DNA of 14,718 nucleotides from Equivita sp045641605 (GCA_045641605.1 JAZUHG010000036.1:1-14718); one strand, 5' to 3'; positions 1 to 7,854 are shown, numbered from the stretch's first letter. Notes: generated by a model not told the origin, from the letters alone. Numbers and translations are program-made.

Positions 1-1730
1 ATATATTGTACTTATACGGCCAGCCGCTCCACGCCTTCGATTACGATAAGCTCAAGGACAAAAGCGGCAAGGTTGACATTGTTGTTCGCGCCGCGAAGGA
101 CGGCGAGAAGTTTACGACTCTCGATGATGAGAAGCGCACCCTCACAAGCGACATGACGGTTATTTCCACTAAGGAAAAAGCAGTTGCTTTAGCTGGTGTT
201 ATGGGTGGTCAAAACTCCGAAGTCACAGACAAAACTACTTCCATCTTGCTCGAGACCGCAACATTCAGTCCGGCTCATACGTCTCGCACGAGCCGCAACC
301 TCGGCCTTATTTCCGAGAGTTCCATGCGCTATGAGAGGCGAGTGGACGACGCCGATATTAAGGCAATTTCTGATGCTTCGGTGGCTTTGATTATTGAACT
401 TGCAGGCGGTAAAGTTTGCAGCGCAAGCGGGACTGCTAAGGATAGCATCGTGGATGACTGGCCCATCAAGACCAAGCGCAACAACCTCAACTTCAGGGTT
501 GGTCGCTTCCAAAAGATGATGGGTGCGCCAATTAAGCCCGCCTTCATCAAAAAGACTCTCACTAATTTGGGTTGCGATGTGACTGGCAGTGATAAAGGAC
601 TCAAAGTTAAGACTCCAACATTCAGGCCAGACCTTGAGCGTGAGATCGACCTTTACGAAGAGGTCCTTCGCATTTACGGTATGGATCGCGTTAAATCCAC
701 CCTTCCGAAGAGCGAGAAGCGTGTTGGTGTCAGGACTCCTGCGCAACGCATGCACACACATATTAACAATGTACTTAGCGCTTCGGGTTTGAACGAAACA
801 ATTTGCTATGCCTTCGCCGATGCCGGGGATGGCAAGCTCATGGGACTTAATGCCCCGGTAGAGCTTATAAACCCAATGAATGCCGACCAAAAGCAAATGC
901 GCCAAAGTCTCATCCCAGGACTTTTGCGCAGTGTTTCTTATAATGTAAACCGTGGCGTGGCTGACGTTGCACTTTACGAGACTGGTGTTGTGTTTAGTGC
1001 GCGAAATGGTCAAGAGCTACCTCGCGAACGTGAGCGTGTTGCTGGCGTTATGAGTGGCACCCCAATCAATAATTCTTGGAACAACAAGGCTCAGGCCTAC
1101 GATTTCTTCGACGCAAAAGGTGTTGTCGAGAATTTGTGCAAGAGCCTAAATATTAGTAAGCTTAAATTTGCCCCTGTTACGAAAGATCAAAAGACTTCTG
1201 GTGAAACACCAGCTGTTAAACAAAATATGACTTCCAGCGAAACTCCAGCAAAGCAAGACTTTTTGCAACCAGGCCGCGCCGCCGAAGTCACCTCCAAAGG
1301 CACTTTGCTCGGCTGGGTCGGCGAAGTTCATCCGGAGTTTGCACAAAAATTCGAGATTGACGCACCTGTTGCAGCTTTTGAGCTCGACATGAAAGCTTTG
1401 ATGTCTATGTCAAACGCTATCGAAGGCTGCGAAGAGATCTCTCAATTCCCAAGTGTTTGCATGGATGTCGCATTTACTGTTAGCAAAGATATCACCAACG
1501 AAGTTATGTTGCAGCGAATCACCTCGGCAGGTGGCAATATGTTAAAGAGCGTCCACCTCTTCGATGTTTTCGAAAGCGAAAAGCACCTGGGTAAAGGCAA
1601 AAAGTCTTTGGCATACTCTCTCGAATACGCCGACAACCAAAAGACCCTAACCAGCGAAGAAGTCGAAAAAGTCCACAACCGCCTCGTCGAAAAAGTTTGC
1701 AAATCCACTAACGCCGAACTCCGCTCCTAA
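1..1730 (+). CDS. pheT: Phenylalanyl-tRNA synthetase beta subunit, 5'-truncated by the window edge
   Basis: PheT forms the alpha2-beta2 enzyme that charges tRNA-Phe. The reading frame is already open at base 3, and an early GQPLHAFDYDKL (about 18-53) is the B3/4-domain signature, so roughly the first 200 residues lie outside the window. Downstream come the B5 domain ending in RPDLEREIDLYEEVLRIYG (about 620-680), the LGWVGEVHPEF segment (about 1309-1341) and a complete C-terminal anticodon-binding FDX-ACB domain (SQFPSVCMDVAF, then LFDVFESEKHLGKGKKSLAY). It ends with TAA followed directly by a second in-frame TAA. Its three Trp codons are all TGG. An unusual Ser/Thr/Glu/Pro-rich insertion with an internal repeat sits at about 1192-1260, just before FLQPGRAAEV. 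The long antisense open frame over 189-1013 is a shadow. Family assignment is certain; the true start is not visible. Confidence 0.97.
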   Translation, partial: ILYLYGQPLHAFDYDKLKDKSGKVDIVVRAAKDGEKFTTLDDEKRTLTSDMTVISTKEKAVALAGVMGGQNSEVTDKTTSILLETATFSPAHTSRTSRNLGLISESSMRYERRVDDADIKAISDASVALIIELAGGKVCSASGTAKDSIVDDWPIKTKRNNLNFRVGRFQKMMGAPIKPAFIKKTLTNLGCDVTGSDKGLKVKTPTFRPDLEREIDLYEEVLRIYGMDRVKSTLPKSEKRVGVRTPAQRMHTHINNVLSASGLNETICYAFADAGDGKLMGLNAPVELINPMNADQKQMRQSLIPGLLRSVSYNVNRGVADVALYETGVVFSARNGQELPRERERVAGVMSGTPINNSWNNKAQAYDFFDAKGVVENLCKSLNISKLKFAPVTKDQKTSGETPAVKQNMTSSETPAKQDFLQPGRAAEVTSKGTLLGWVGEVHPEFAQKFEIDAPVAAFELDMKALMSMSNAIEGCEEISQFPSVCMDVAFTVSKDITNEVMLQRITSAGGNMLKSVHLFDVFESEKHLGKGKKSLAYSLEYADNQKTLTSEEVEKVHNRLVEKVCKSTNAELRS

Positions 1731-1805
1731 TAAATCCCGGGCCTTGCATTAAAACCAGAGTCATTGAGTTTTATTGCATCAACACTAATATGAAATAAGG
1801 CGACT
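1731..1805 (+). other. pheT 3' flank with a weak AT-rich inverted repeat
   Basis: Directly after pheT there is an inverted repeat, TGCATTAAAAC (1745-1755) and GTTTTATTGCA (1768-1778), with one mismatch in 11 and a 12-base loop. The stem is AT-rich and has no U-run after it, so it is a poor intrinsic terminator candidate. No open frame or RNA gene is seen in this part of the 392-bp pheT-tatA intergenic region; the rest of that region is described in the repeat array and promoter entries. Confidence 0.35.
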
Positions 1806-2025
1806 TGGCGCAAAATGCTGTTTTTGTGTGAATCTGTGTGTTGTTTTATGAAAATATGGCAGAAATCGACGTTTGTGAGTGAATTTTTTTGATAAATCCA
1901 CTCACTTTAGGCATTTTCAGCCAAAAATCTTGTACTGAGGCGCAGAATCCACTCACTAAAGTTAATTTGTGCCAAATTATGGGTTGTAAATTGAGATATT
2001 CACTCACTTAGTGCGTTTTGAGCCA
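1806..2025. repeat. Five-copy 28-bp element array, two inverted and three direct, exact 51-bp period
   Basis: Five degenerate 28-bp elements share the form ATYCACTCAC, about nine variable bases, then WTTTNNGCCA. Direct copies lie at 1896-1923, 1947-1974 and 1998-2025. Inverted copies lie at 1806-1833 and 1857-1884. Within each orientation the start-to-start distance is exactly 51 bp with 23-bp spacers, and the two halves mirror each other about position 1890 with an 11-bp T-rich centre (1885-1895). ATY, TTT and GCCA are kept in all five copies; CACTCAC is perfect in four and CACACAA in the outermost inverted copy. Over the 25-bp core, the other copies match the first direct copy at 16 to 20 positions. 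The spacers are not obviously related. The layout resembles a protein-binding-site array (operator, iteron or centromere-like) upstream of tatA. Function is unknown. Confidence 0.85.
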
Positions 2026-2049
2026 TCTACATTTTTTCTTATAAATTAT

Positions 2050-2078
2050 TTGTAAATGGGGATGGTTTGTGCTAATAT
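2050..2078 (+). promoter_or_regulatory. Promoter of tatA
   Basis: A TTGTAA box (2050-2055) is followed after 17 bp by TAATAT (2073-2078), which is preceded by TGC, giving an extended -10. The predicted start site is near 2085. The nearest 28-bp repeat ends 24 bp upstream of the -35 box, so the array sits where upstream activator or repressor sites could act. Confidence 0.6.
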
Positions 2079-2122
2079 ACGCAAAACTAATTTAAGAGCG
2101 GGCAAAAAAAGGAGATATAAAA

Positions 2123-2446
2123 ATGTTTTCAAAACTAGTATTAATAGGTCTTGGACCAGCAGAAATAATTGTTATCCTTGTGGTTGCATTTGTTCTATTG
2201 GTTATTTTGGGACCTAAAAACTTGCCCAAACTTGGTAATTCTATCGGCAAGGGAATCAAGGGACTTCGCAAAGGAATGTCCGATGACAAAGACGACGAAG
2301 ACAAAGACGAAGTTGTTGTTGAAGCCGAAGAAGTAAAGACTGAGCCAAAAAAAGCCACTACAAAAACTGCAAAAAAGAGCACTACAACTGCTAAATCTGG
2401 CGCAAAGACAACCAAGAAAAAAGTAGTCAAGAAAAAATCTGAGTAA
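2123..2446 (+). CDS. tatA: Twin-arginine translocase subunit TatA
   Basis: TatA is the small pore-forming component of the Tat pathway, which exports folded proteins across the cytoplasmic membrane. The 107-residue protein has the usual order. A short N-terminal segment with GPAEI is followed by one membrane helix (about residues 12-30), the hinge and LGPKNLPKLGNSIGKGIKGLRKG amphipathic helix (about 29-51), then a very acidic stretch (DDKDDEDKDE) and a Lys/Thr/Ala-rich tail of about 45 residues. The usual Phe-Gly before the amphipathic helix is Leu-Gly here. The start is supported by a strong AAGGAGAT site at 2109-2116. No tatC or tatB is nearby, so the partner must be encoded elsewhere. It seems to be a single-gene unit with its own promoter and a possible terminator downstream. 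Confidence 0.9.
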   Translation: MFSKLVLIGLGPAEIIVILVVAFVLLVILGPKNLPKLGNSIGKGIKGLRKGMSDDKDDEDKDEVVVEAEEVKTEPKKATTKTAKKSTTTAKSGAKTTKKKVVKKKSE

Positions 2447-2469
2447 AATTTACGCGATAGAAGTTTGAA

Positions 2470-2499
2470 GAGCGAGACATTCGCTCGTGTATTTTATTG
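2470..2499 (+). terminator. Possible weak terminator after tatA
   Basis: A perfect 6-bp stem GAGCGA/TCGCTC (2470-2475 and 2481-2486) with a 5-base loop lies 23 bases after the tatA stop and is followed by a T-rich stretch, GTGTATTTTATT. The stem is short and the tail is interrupted, so it may instead be a leader element of greA. Confidence 0.35.
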
Positions 2500-2518
2500 C
2501 TTAATAGATTGGAGAAAC

Positions 2519-2995
2519 ATGCCAGAAGAAGAAATAATTTTAACCAAAGAAGGTAAAGAGAAGCTCGAAGAAGAGCTTCATACTTTGGAGCATGAGAAGC
2601 GTGCCGAAGTCAGTGCGCGCATCAAAGTTGCTCGTGAGTTTGGTGATATTTCCGAAAATTCTGAATATGATGATGCCAAAAATGAGCAAGCTCAAGTTGA
2701 GAAGAGGATTTCTGAGATCAACCATATTTTGCAAAATGCCAAGGTTGTTAAGAAACCTGCGAAAAATTCTGACAAGATCAGTATTGGAAGCAAGGTAAAA
2801 GTTAACATGGGTGGCAAGCAAAATACCTTCACGATTGTTGGTGGCAACGAATCTGATATCGCTAATGGAAAGATCTCGAATACTTCACCAGTTGGTAAGG
2901 CACTTTGCGGTCATAAAAAAGGCGAGAAGGTCGAAGCCGAGGGCCCAACTGGCAAAAAGATCGAAATCAAAATTTTGGAAGTTAAGCACGACTAA
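2519..2995 (+). CDS. greA: Transcription elongation factor GreA
   Basis: GreA enters the RNA polymerase secondary channel and stimulates cleavage of backtracked transcripts. The protein is 158 residues, the family norm. It has an N-terminal coiled coil (LTKEGKEKLEEELHTLEHEK, then AREFGDISENSEYDDAKNEQAQ). The acidic tip, GDISENSEYDDAK, at about residues 41-53, carries the conserved catalytic acidic residues. The C-terminal FKBP-like domain includes SPVGKALCGHKKGE. The frame is open further upstream, to an ATG at 2465, but that extension (18 residues with no family match) is rejected. The ATG at 2519 starts at the expected MPEEEIILTKEG and has GGAG at 2511-2514, although the spacing is short at four bases. 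The stop overlaps the lysS start by one base (TAATG), which implies coupled translation. Confidence 0.95.
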   Translation: MPEEEIILTKEGKEKLEEELHTLEHEKRAEVSARIKVAREFGDISENSEYDDAKNEQAQVEKRISEINHILQNAKVVKKPAKNSDKISIGSKVKVNMGGKQNTFTIVGGNESDIANGKISNTSPVGKALCGHKKGEKVEAEGPTGKKIEIKILEVKHD

Positions 2996-4482
2996 TGGCC
3001 GACGAAAAGCAACAAATTATCGAAGATGATCCAATTAAAGTTCGCTTAAACAAGCGCGCTGCAATGATTGAGGCTGGCGAGAACCCTTACGGTTCCGCAT
3101 TCAAATACACCCATCATGTTTCAGACATGGAAGAGAACTATGGCAAGCTTGCCGATGGCGAAATCACAAATGATGACGTCAAGGTTGCTGGTCGCATCAT
3201 GTCAAAGCGAGGCCAGGGCAAAGTTGCCTTTATGGGACTTCGCGACGCAACAGGCGACATGCAACTTTTCTTCCGCATCGATAATTTGGGCGAGGAGGCT
3301 TACGTCCAAGCAAAAGATTTGGACGTTGGTGACTGGGTTGGAATTAGCGGCAAAGCGATGAAGACCAAGCGCGGCCAACTCTCTGTTATGGTTGAAGGTT
3401 TTGAGCTTTTGTCGAAGAGCCTTCGTCCGCTTCCCGAAAAATTCCATGGCTTGGCAGACCTTGAGACAAGGTATCGCCAGCGCTATGTTGACCTAATTGC
3501 AAACCCCGAAGTAAAGGAAGTCTTCCAAAAGCGTTCTGCCATCATTAGTGCAATTCGCCACTACATGGAAGATCAGGACTTCGTCGAGGTAGAGACACCG
3601 TTTTTGCACTCTATTATGGGTGGTGCGAATGCGAAGCCTTTTACAACTCACTTCAATGCGCTCGACCGCGATTACTTTTTACGCATCGCAACCGAGCTTC
3701 CGCTTAAGCGTTTGCTTGTCGGTGGATTCGAGCGTGTTTTTGAGATGGGTCGTCAATTCCGTAACGAAGGCATGGATCACTATCATAATCCAGAGTTCAC
3801 AACTATGGAGGCCTATGCTGCCTTTAGTGACCTGGAAGGTATGATGCGTCTTACCGAAGGTTACGTTCAAGCCGCTGCAAAGGCTGCTTGTGGAACTTTA
3901 AAGATTGAATATCAAGGACAGGAGATTGACCTATCTGGTAAGTGGCCAGCAAAAAGCATGGTCGAATTGGCTTCGGAGGCTACTGGCGAAGAGATCTCGT
4001 TCGACCGAAGCGAAGCAGACCTCAAGAAAATTCTGGAGAAGCATGGCGGTAAAGCTCAAAAGGGATGGGGCAAAGGCAAGCTAATTGCAGAGATATTCGA
4101 AGCTAGCGCCGAAGAAAAATTAATCCAACCAATTTTTGTCACCGGGCACCCATTGGAAGTTTCTCCTTTGGCTAAAAAGTCCGAAGACCCAAATTACACC
4201 GAGCGTTTCGAGCTCTTTATTTGTGGTCACGAATACGCAAACGCATTCAGCGAGCTTAATGACCCAGTCGATCAAGCAGAGCGTTTCAAAGCTCAAGTTG
4301 CTGCAAAAGACATGGGTGATGCCGAAGCAATGGGCTTTGATGCCGACTACATCCGCGCACTTGAATATGGCATGCCACCAGCAGGAGGAGTTGGCCTTGG
4401 CGTCGATAGGCTAGTAATGCTTCTTACTGATTCACAAAGCATCCGCGACGTATTGCTTTTCCCTCACATGAGAGATGAGTAG
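2995..4482 (+). CDS. lysS: Lysyl-tRNA synthetase, class II
   Basis: LysS attaches lysine to tRNA-Lys using ATP. The 495-residue length is typical. An N-terminal OB-fold anticodon-binding domain (about residues 60-150, VKVAGRIMSKRGQGKVAFMGLRD) is followed by the class II catalytic core. Motif 1 lies around YMEDQDFVEVETPFL, motif 2 around FEMGRQFRNEGMDHYHNPEFT (about residue 250), and motif 3 is GGVGLGVDRLVMLL (about 465-478), with the usual ending VLLFPHMR. The lysine-site segments ELPLKRLLVGG, HPLEVSPLAK and NAFSELNDP are all present. Its three Trp codons are all TGG. It overlaps greA by one base upstream and the methyltransferase by eight bases downstream (ATGAGTAG), so the three genes are probably one transcript. 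Confidence 0.97.
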   Translation: MADEKQQIIEDDPIKVRLNKRAAMIEAGENPYGSAFKYTHHVSDMEENYGKLADGEITNDDVKVAGRIMSKRGQGKVAFMGLRDATGDMQLFFRIDNLGEEAYVQAKDLDVGDWVGISGKAMKTKRGQLSVMVEGFELLSKSLRPLPEKFHGLADLETRYRQRYVDLIANPEVKEVFQKRSAIISAIRHYMEDQDFVEVETPFLHSIMGGANAKPFTTHFNALDRDYFLRIATELPLKRLLVGGFERVFEMGRQFRNEGMDHYHNPEFTTMEAYAAFSDLEGMMRLTEGYVQAAAKAACGTLKIEYQGQEIDLSGKWPAKSMVELASEATGEEISFDRSEADLKKILEKHGGKAQKGWGKGKLIAEIFEASAEEKLIQPIFVTGHPLEVSPLAKKSEDPNYTERFELFICGHEYANAFSELNDPVDQAERFKAQVAAKDMGDAEAMGFDADYIRALEYGMPPAGGVGLGVDRLVMLLTDSQSIRDVLLFPHMRDE

Positions 4483-5179
4483 TTATACCCCCGAAGAAAT
4501 CAAACTAATTAACTCAACCACGACTGAGTTCTATAAAACTGTGTCCGAATCTTTCTCTGCAACTCGCCAACATGAATGAGAAGGCTGAAGACAATGCCTT
4601 CAATACTTTAAAGATGGCAATTCAGTTTTGGATTTAGGATGTGGAAACTGCCGCTTCGAAAAGTTTCTTTTTGAAAACGATATCAATCCAGAAAAGATCG
4701 ACTGCATGGACAATTTGGAATTTGAAAATTCTGCCAGTTGCTCCGACAACGTGGACAGAATTAACAAATTCCAAATCGACATAATTGATTCATTGTTAAA
4801 TGATAACTTGAATTTAAAGTCGTATGATGTGGCAGTTTGCTTCGGCGTTATGCATCATGTTCCGTCTAGCGAATTGAGAACGAGGTTGTTGAAAGAGTTA
4901 AGTAAAAGTAAAATTGCGATCGTTTCGTTTTGGCAATTTGAAAAAGATGAGAGAATCTTTAACAAGGCTCAAGAAACAACCAAGGTCGCTCAAGTTAAAC
5001 TCGGCCTTCAAAACCTCGAAGAAAATGACTACTTTCTTGGCTGAAAAGACCGAAGCGACGTCTTCCGTTTCTGCCACAATTTCACCAACGAAGAAATCGA
5101 CATGTTCTCCCAAAACTACCAGGTAGTTGAAAAGTTTCAAGCAGACAACCTCAACACATACCTCGTCCTTTCTAAATAG
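4475..5179 (+). CDS. Class I SAM-dependent methyltransferase, Trm9/ALKBH8-like
   Basis: Read with TGA as Trp this is a single 234-residue protein; with the standard code it would be broken at 4577, 4586 and 5042. The restored N-terminus reads SFSATRQHEWEGWRQ (W35 and W38 from TGA), which resembles the FSxTRxxxWxG start of Trm9/ALKBH8-type methyltransferases. The SAM-binding motif I is VLDLGCGNCRFEKFL (residues 51-65), and a later motif AVCFGVMHHVPSSELRTRLL (about residues 119-138) fits the same family. Trm9-type enzymes modify wobble uridines in tRNA, and the position behind lysS would suit a tRNA substrate, but bacterial relatives act on varied or unknown targets, so the substrate is not assigned. 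It starts inside the end of lysS (eight-base overlap). Stop is TAG. Confidence 0.8.
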
Positions 5180-5208
5180 TAGACAAGATTAGCTCTTTGG
5201 TATACAAT
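5180..5208 (+). promoter_or_regulatory. Promoter of the symporter-galK operon
   Basis: TAGACA (5180-5185, five of six to the -35 consensus) and TACAAT (5203-5208, five of six to the -10 consensus) are separated by 17 bp. The -35 box begins at the base directly after the TAG stop of the methyltransferase gene. The predicted start is near 5215, giving a leader of about 28 bases. No clear operator palindrome is seen. The ribosome site AAAGGGG (5232-5238) lies within an 8-bp palindrome, GGGGCCCC (5235-5242), which directly abuts the ATG. Confidence 0.65.
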
Positions 5209-5242
5209 AGGCCAGTCAAGATTTCATTTTGAAAGGGGCCCC

Positions 5243-6679
5243 ATGGCTAAAAGAATAGGTAATTCTAGTATGCCAATCCACTCCAAGCTCGCGTACACTT
5301 TTGGCGCGTTTGGAAACGACGTGTTTTACTTCACGCTTTCTACTTATTTAATTAATTATATTACTTCAAACATGATTAACACTGGTGATCCAGCTCTGGA
5401 CGACATGTTGGTTGGAGCTATCACTATGGTCATTATGGTCTTGCGTATTGTGGAGCTTTTGATTGATCCATTCATCGGAAATGCTATCGACCGAACGAAT
5501 ACTCGCTGAGGCCATTTTCGTCCTTGGATTGTTGTTGGCGGTGTTGTTTCCTCGGTTATTTTGTGCGTTTTGTTCCTCGATGCGGGCTGACTGTTAAAGT
5601 CTAATCCGTGGCTCTACATCGGCCTTTTTGCCTTGCTCTACATTACAATGGATATCTTTTATTCCTTTAAAGACATTGGTTTTTGAAGCATGTTGCCAGC
5701 TTTGACTCTTAAGACTCGCGAACGCGAGCGCACTGCAACCATGGCTCGTGTAGGTTCAACGGTTGGTGGCTCGCTTGTAGGTGTTGTGATTATGCCAATT
5801 GTTTTGTACTTTTCCATCGACAAGGCTGCCGATGCCGGGGACGCAACCGGCTGAATGTGGTTTGGCATTATTATTGCGGCTGTCTCTATTTTGAGCGTTA
5901 TTGTTGTTGGCGCGTTTACGAAGGAAAAGGAGAGCGCTATTCGCGAGAACAAAGAAGACACAAAGGGTATTAAGGAGGTCTTTAAGGTTCTTGTAAAAAA
6001 TGATCAGTTAATGTGGACAGCTCTTAGCTATATCTTGTATTGCGTTGGAATTTATGTTGTAAATTCTCTGGAGCTTTATTACTTTCAATACATTATAGGT
6101 TACGCCGAAGGATTCTCGATTCTTCAAGCAATTAATATGGTGGTTGGAATATTTTCGGTTTTTGCTTTTCCAGTTTTAGCTCAACTTTTCAAGCGTAAAA
6201 ATGTATTTGGCTTGTGCTTTTTGTCTTTGCTTGCAGGTCTTGCTGTATTCTGGTTCGCGGGAAGCAATATGGTTTTGGTTATCATTGCTGCCGAATTATT
6301 CTTTATTCCGCAACCTATTATCTGGCTTGTTGTGCTTATGACCATTACCGATTCTGTCGAATACGGCCAGCTTAAGACTGGTCACCGTGACGAATCGCTA
6401 ACGCTTTCGCTTCGTCCACTTTGTGATAAGTTTGGAAGCGCAATTTCAAACGGTATAGTTGGTCAAACTGCAGTTTTAGCAGGCATGACTTCGGGTGCTA
6501 CAAGCGCGGCGCTAACGGCTGGTGATGTTTTTTCATTCAAGATTTTTATGATAATTATTCCAGCAGCGATTTTGATAATTGCTGGATTTGTTTATTTGTT
6601 TAAGGTAAAGCTTAACGAAGAAATGCATAAGGAAATCATTCAAAAGCTCAAGAAGACTTGGCCAAAAGGCGGAAAATAA
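5243..6679 (+). CDS. GPH-family sugar:cation symporter, LacS/galactoside-type, without IIA domain
   Basis: With TGA read as Trp at 5507, 5588, 5684 and 5852 this is one 478-residue polytopic membrane protein of the glycoside-pentoside-hexuronide:cation symporter family. The segment around the first TGA reads NTRWGHFRPW (W89), which is the family signature, and the third gives GFWSMLPALT (W148), also a Trp position. Other hallmarks are the N-terminal LAYTFGAFGND, DPFIGNAIDR, and KTGHRDESLTLSLRPLCDKFG (about residues 378-398), which is close to LacS/raffinose-type carriers. About twelve membrane segments are apparent. LacS proteins of lactic acid bacteria carry a C-terminal PTS IIA-like domain; this one ends after the last helix and a Lys-rich tail, so it lacks that control. 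Its stop overlaps the galK start, and galactose or a galactoside is the inferred substrate. Confidence 0.88.
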
Positions 6680-7845
6680 TGGGGAAGAAGATCAAGGCAT
6701 TTGCACCGGGTAGAACCGAGATTGCTGGTAATCATGTTGATCACCAGCGCGGTATTGCCGTTACAGGTAGTTTAAAGCAGGGCATTAGTGCCGATGTAGA
6801 GCTTCGTGATGATTGCATTATTTATATTGACTCCGAAGGCTTTGAGCCTTTTGAGGTTGACATTACCAAGATAGAAGCCCCTGACAAATACCCCGAAGAC
6901 AAGCATTACACTACCGAGTCTTTGGTGGCAGGGGTTGCATACGCCTTCTTGCAGCGCGATGTTAAGATTAAAGGTTTTAACGCAAAATTAAGTTCAACAA
7001 TTGGGTCGGGGATGGGCCTTTCGTCTTCGGCGGCTTTTGAGCTTTTAATGGCTGTAATTCTAAATGTGGCCTATAACGAGGGTAAATTCAATAAGATGGA
7101 ACTTGCACAAATAGGTCATTTTGCCGAATGCGAATACTTCAACAAGCCTTGTGGCTTGCTTGACGAAACAGCAATTTCATATGGTGGGATTATCGAGATC
7201 GACTTCGAAGACCCAGAAAATCTTAAGGTTTCTCCAATCGAATTTGACTTTGCTAAACAAGGGCTTGGTGCTGTTTTGGTTGATAGTGGCGCACAGCATG
7301 GCGACATTAGCGAAATGTATGCTGCCATTCCTGGCGATATTAAAAAGGTTGCAAACCTAAGTGGTGTTGATTATCTCAGAGACCTGGACGACACTAAATT
7401 TATGTGCAACATCAAGGATTTCCGTGAAAAGGTTGGCGATAAACAAACTATGAGGGCAATCCACTTTTATCATGAGCAAATGTTAACGCTTCAAAGGATT
7501 GACGCTCTAAAATCTGGCAATACTAAGTTGTTTACATATCTACATGGTGTTTCAGGTACTTCTTCGGCTGAATTTTTGCAGAATATTACAATCAGCGAAG
7601 AAAATCAAGCCGCCACAATTTGTCAAGCAATTTGTGAGTTGTGCTTAGATTATACTTGTCGCGGAGATTTCAATAACAGGGGAGCCAGCCGCATCCATGG
7701 CGGTGGCTTCGGAGGCTGCATCCAAGTATTTTTGCCTTATGAACAGGTCGAAGACTTCATTAGTCGCGTTAACAAGATCTACGACAAAGAAGTTGCAACC
7801 CAGATAGAATTCTCTCCTTCGGGCGCCCACGCCGAATTTATCTAG
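6679..7845 (+). CDS. galK: Galactokinase (GHMP kinase), GRTEIxGNHxDHQ subtype
   Basis: The 388-residue protein phosphorylates galactose to galactose-1-phosphate, the first committed step of the Leloir pathway. The N-terminal sugar motif is APGRTEIAGNHVDHQRG (residues 9-25). Classical galactokinases have GEHTDY, so the Glu is Asn here while His and Asp are kept. The ATP-binding GHMP motif is GLSSSAA (113-119), the catalytic-Asp region is PCGLLDETAISYGG (D162), and the C-terminal motif is GGGFGGC (341-347). No Trp codons are present. ATG at 6679 is chosen over a TTG at 6658 because it gives the normal N-terminus and a TAATG overlap with the symporter stop. No galT or galE is in the window. A related sugar such as N-acetylgalactosamine cannot be excluded, given the Asn. 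Confidence 0.9.
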   Translation: MGKKIKAFAPGRTEIAGNHVDHQRGIAVTGSLKQGISADVELRDDCIIYIDSEGFEPFEVDITKIEAPDKYPEDKHYTTESLVAGVAYAFLQRDVKIKGFNAKLSSTIGSGMGLSSSAAFELLMAVILNVAYNEGKFNKMELAQIGHFAECEYFNKPCGLLDETAISYGGIIEIDFEDPENLKVSPIEFDFAKQGLGAVLVDSGAQHGDISEMYAAIPGDIKKVANLSGVDYLRDLDDTKFMCNIKDFREKVGDKQTMRAIHFYHEQMLTLQRIDALKSGNTKLFTYLHGVSGTSSAEFLQNITISEENQAATICQAICELCLDYTCRGDFNNRGASRIHGGGFGGCIQVFLPYEQVEDFISRVNKIYDKEVATQIEFSPSGAHAEFI

Positions 7846-7854
7846 CCTAAACCC

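Noticed and set aside
189..1013. 274-codon open frame on the minus strand
   Set aside because: It lies entirely antisense to pheT, has no recognisable domain or ribosome site, and long antisense frames are expected shadows of a GC-biased coding frame.
1806..2025. CRISPR array
   Set aside because: Unit lengths (28 plus 23) look similar, but the repeats are degenerate, switch orientation at the centre and have no adjacent cas genes.
1731..2122. A tRNA or other known RNA gene in the pheT-tatA gap
   Set aside because: No T-arm (GGTTCRANNCC-like) or acceptor-stem pairing was found, and the visible structure is accounted for by the repeat array and promoter.
2465..2518. Upstream ATG extension of GreA
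   Set aside because: The extra 18 residues have no family match and include the hairpin region; the ATG at 2519 gives the standard 158-residue protein.
5243..6679. Symporter as a pseudogene broken by four stop codons
   Set aside because: All four breaks are TGA in the same frame, no other stop or frameshift occurs, and family Trp positions are restored by reading TGA as Trp. The same pattern recurs in several other genes.
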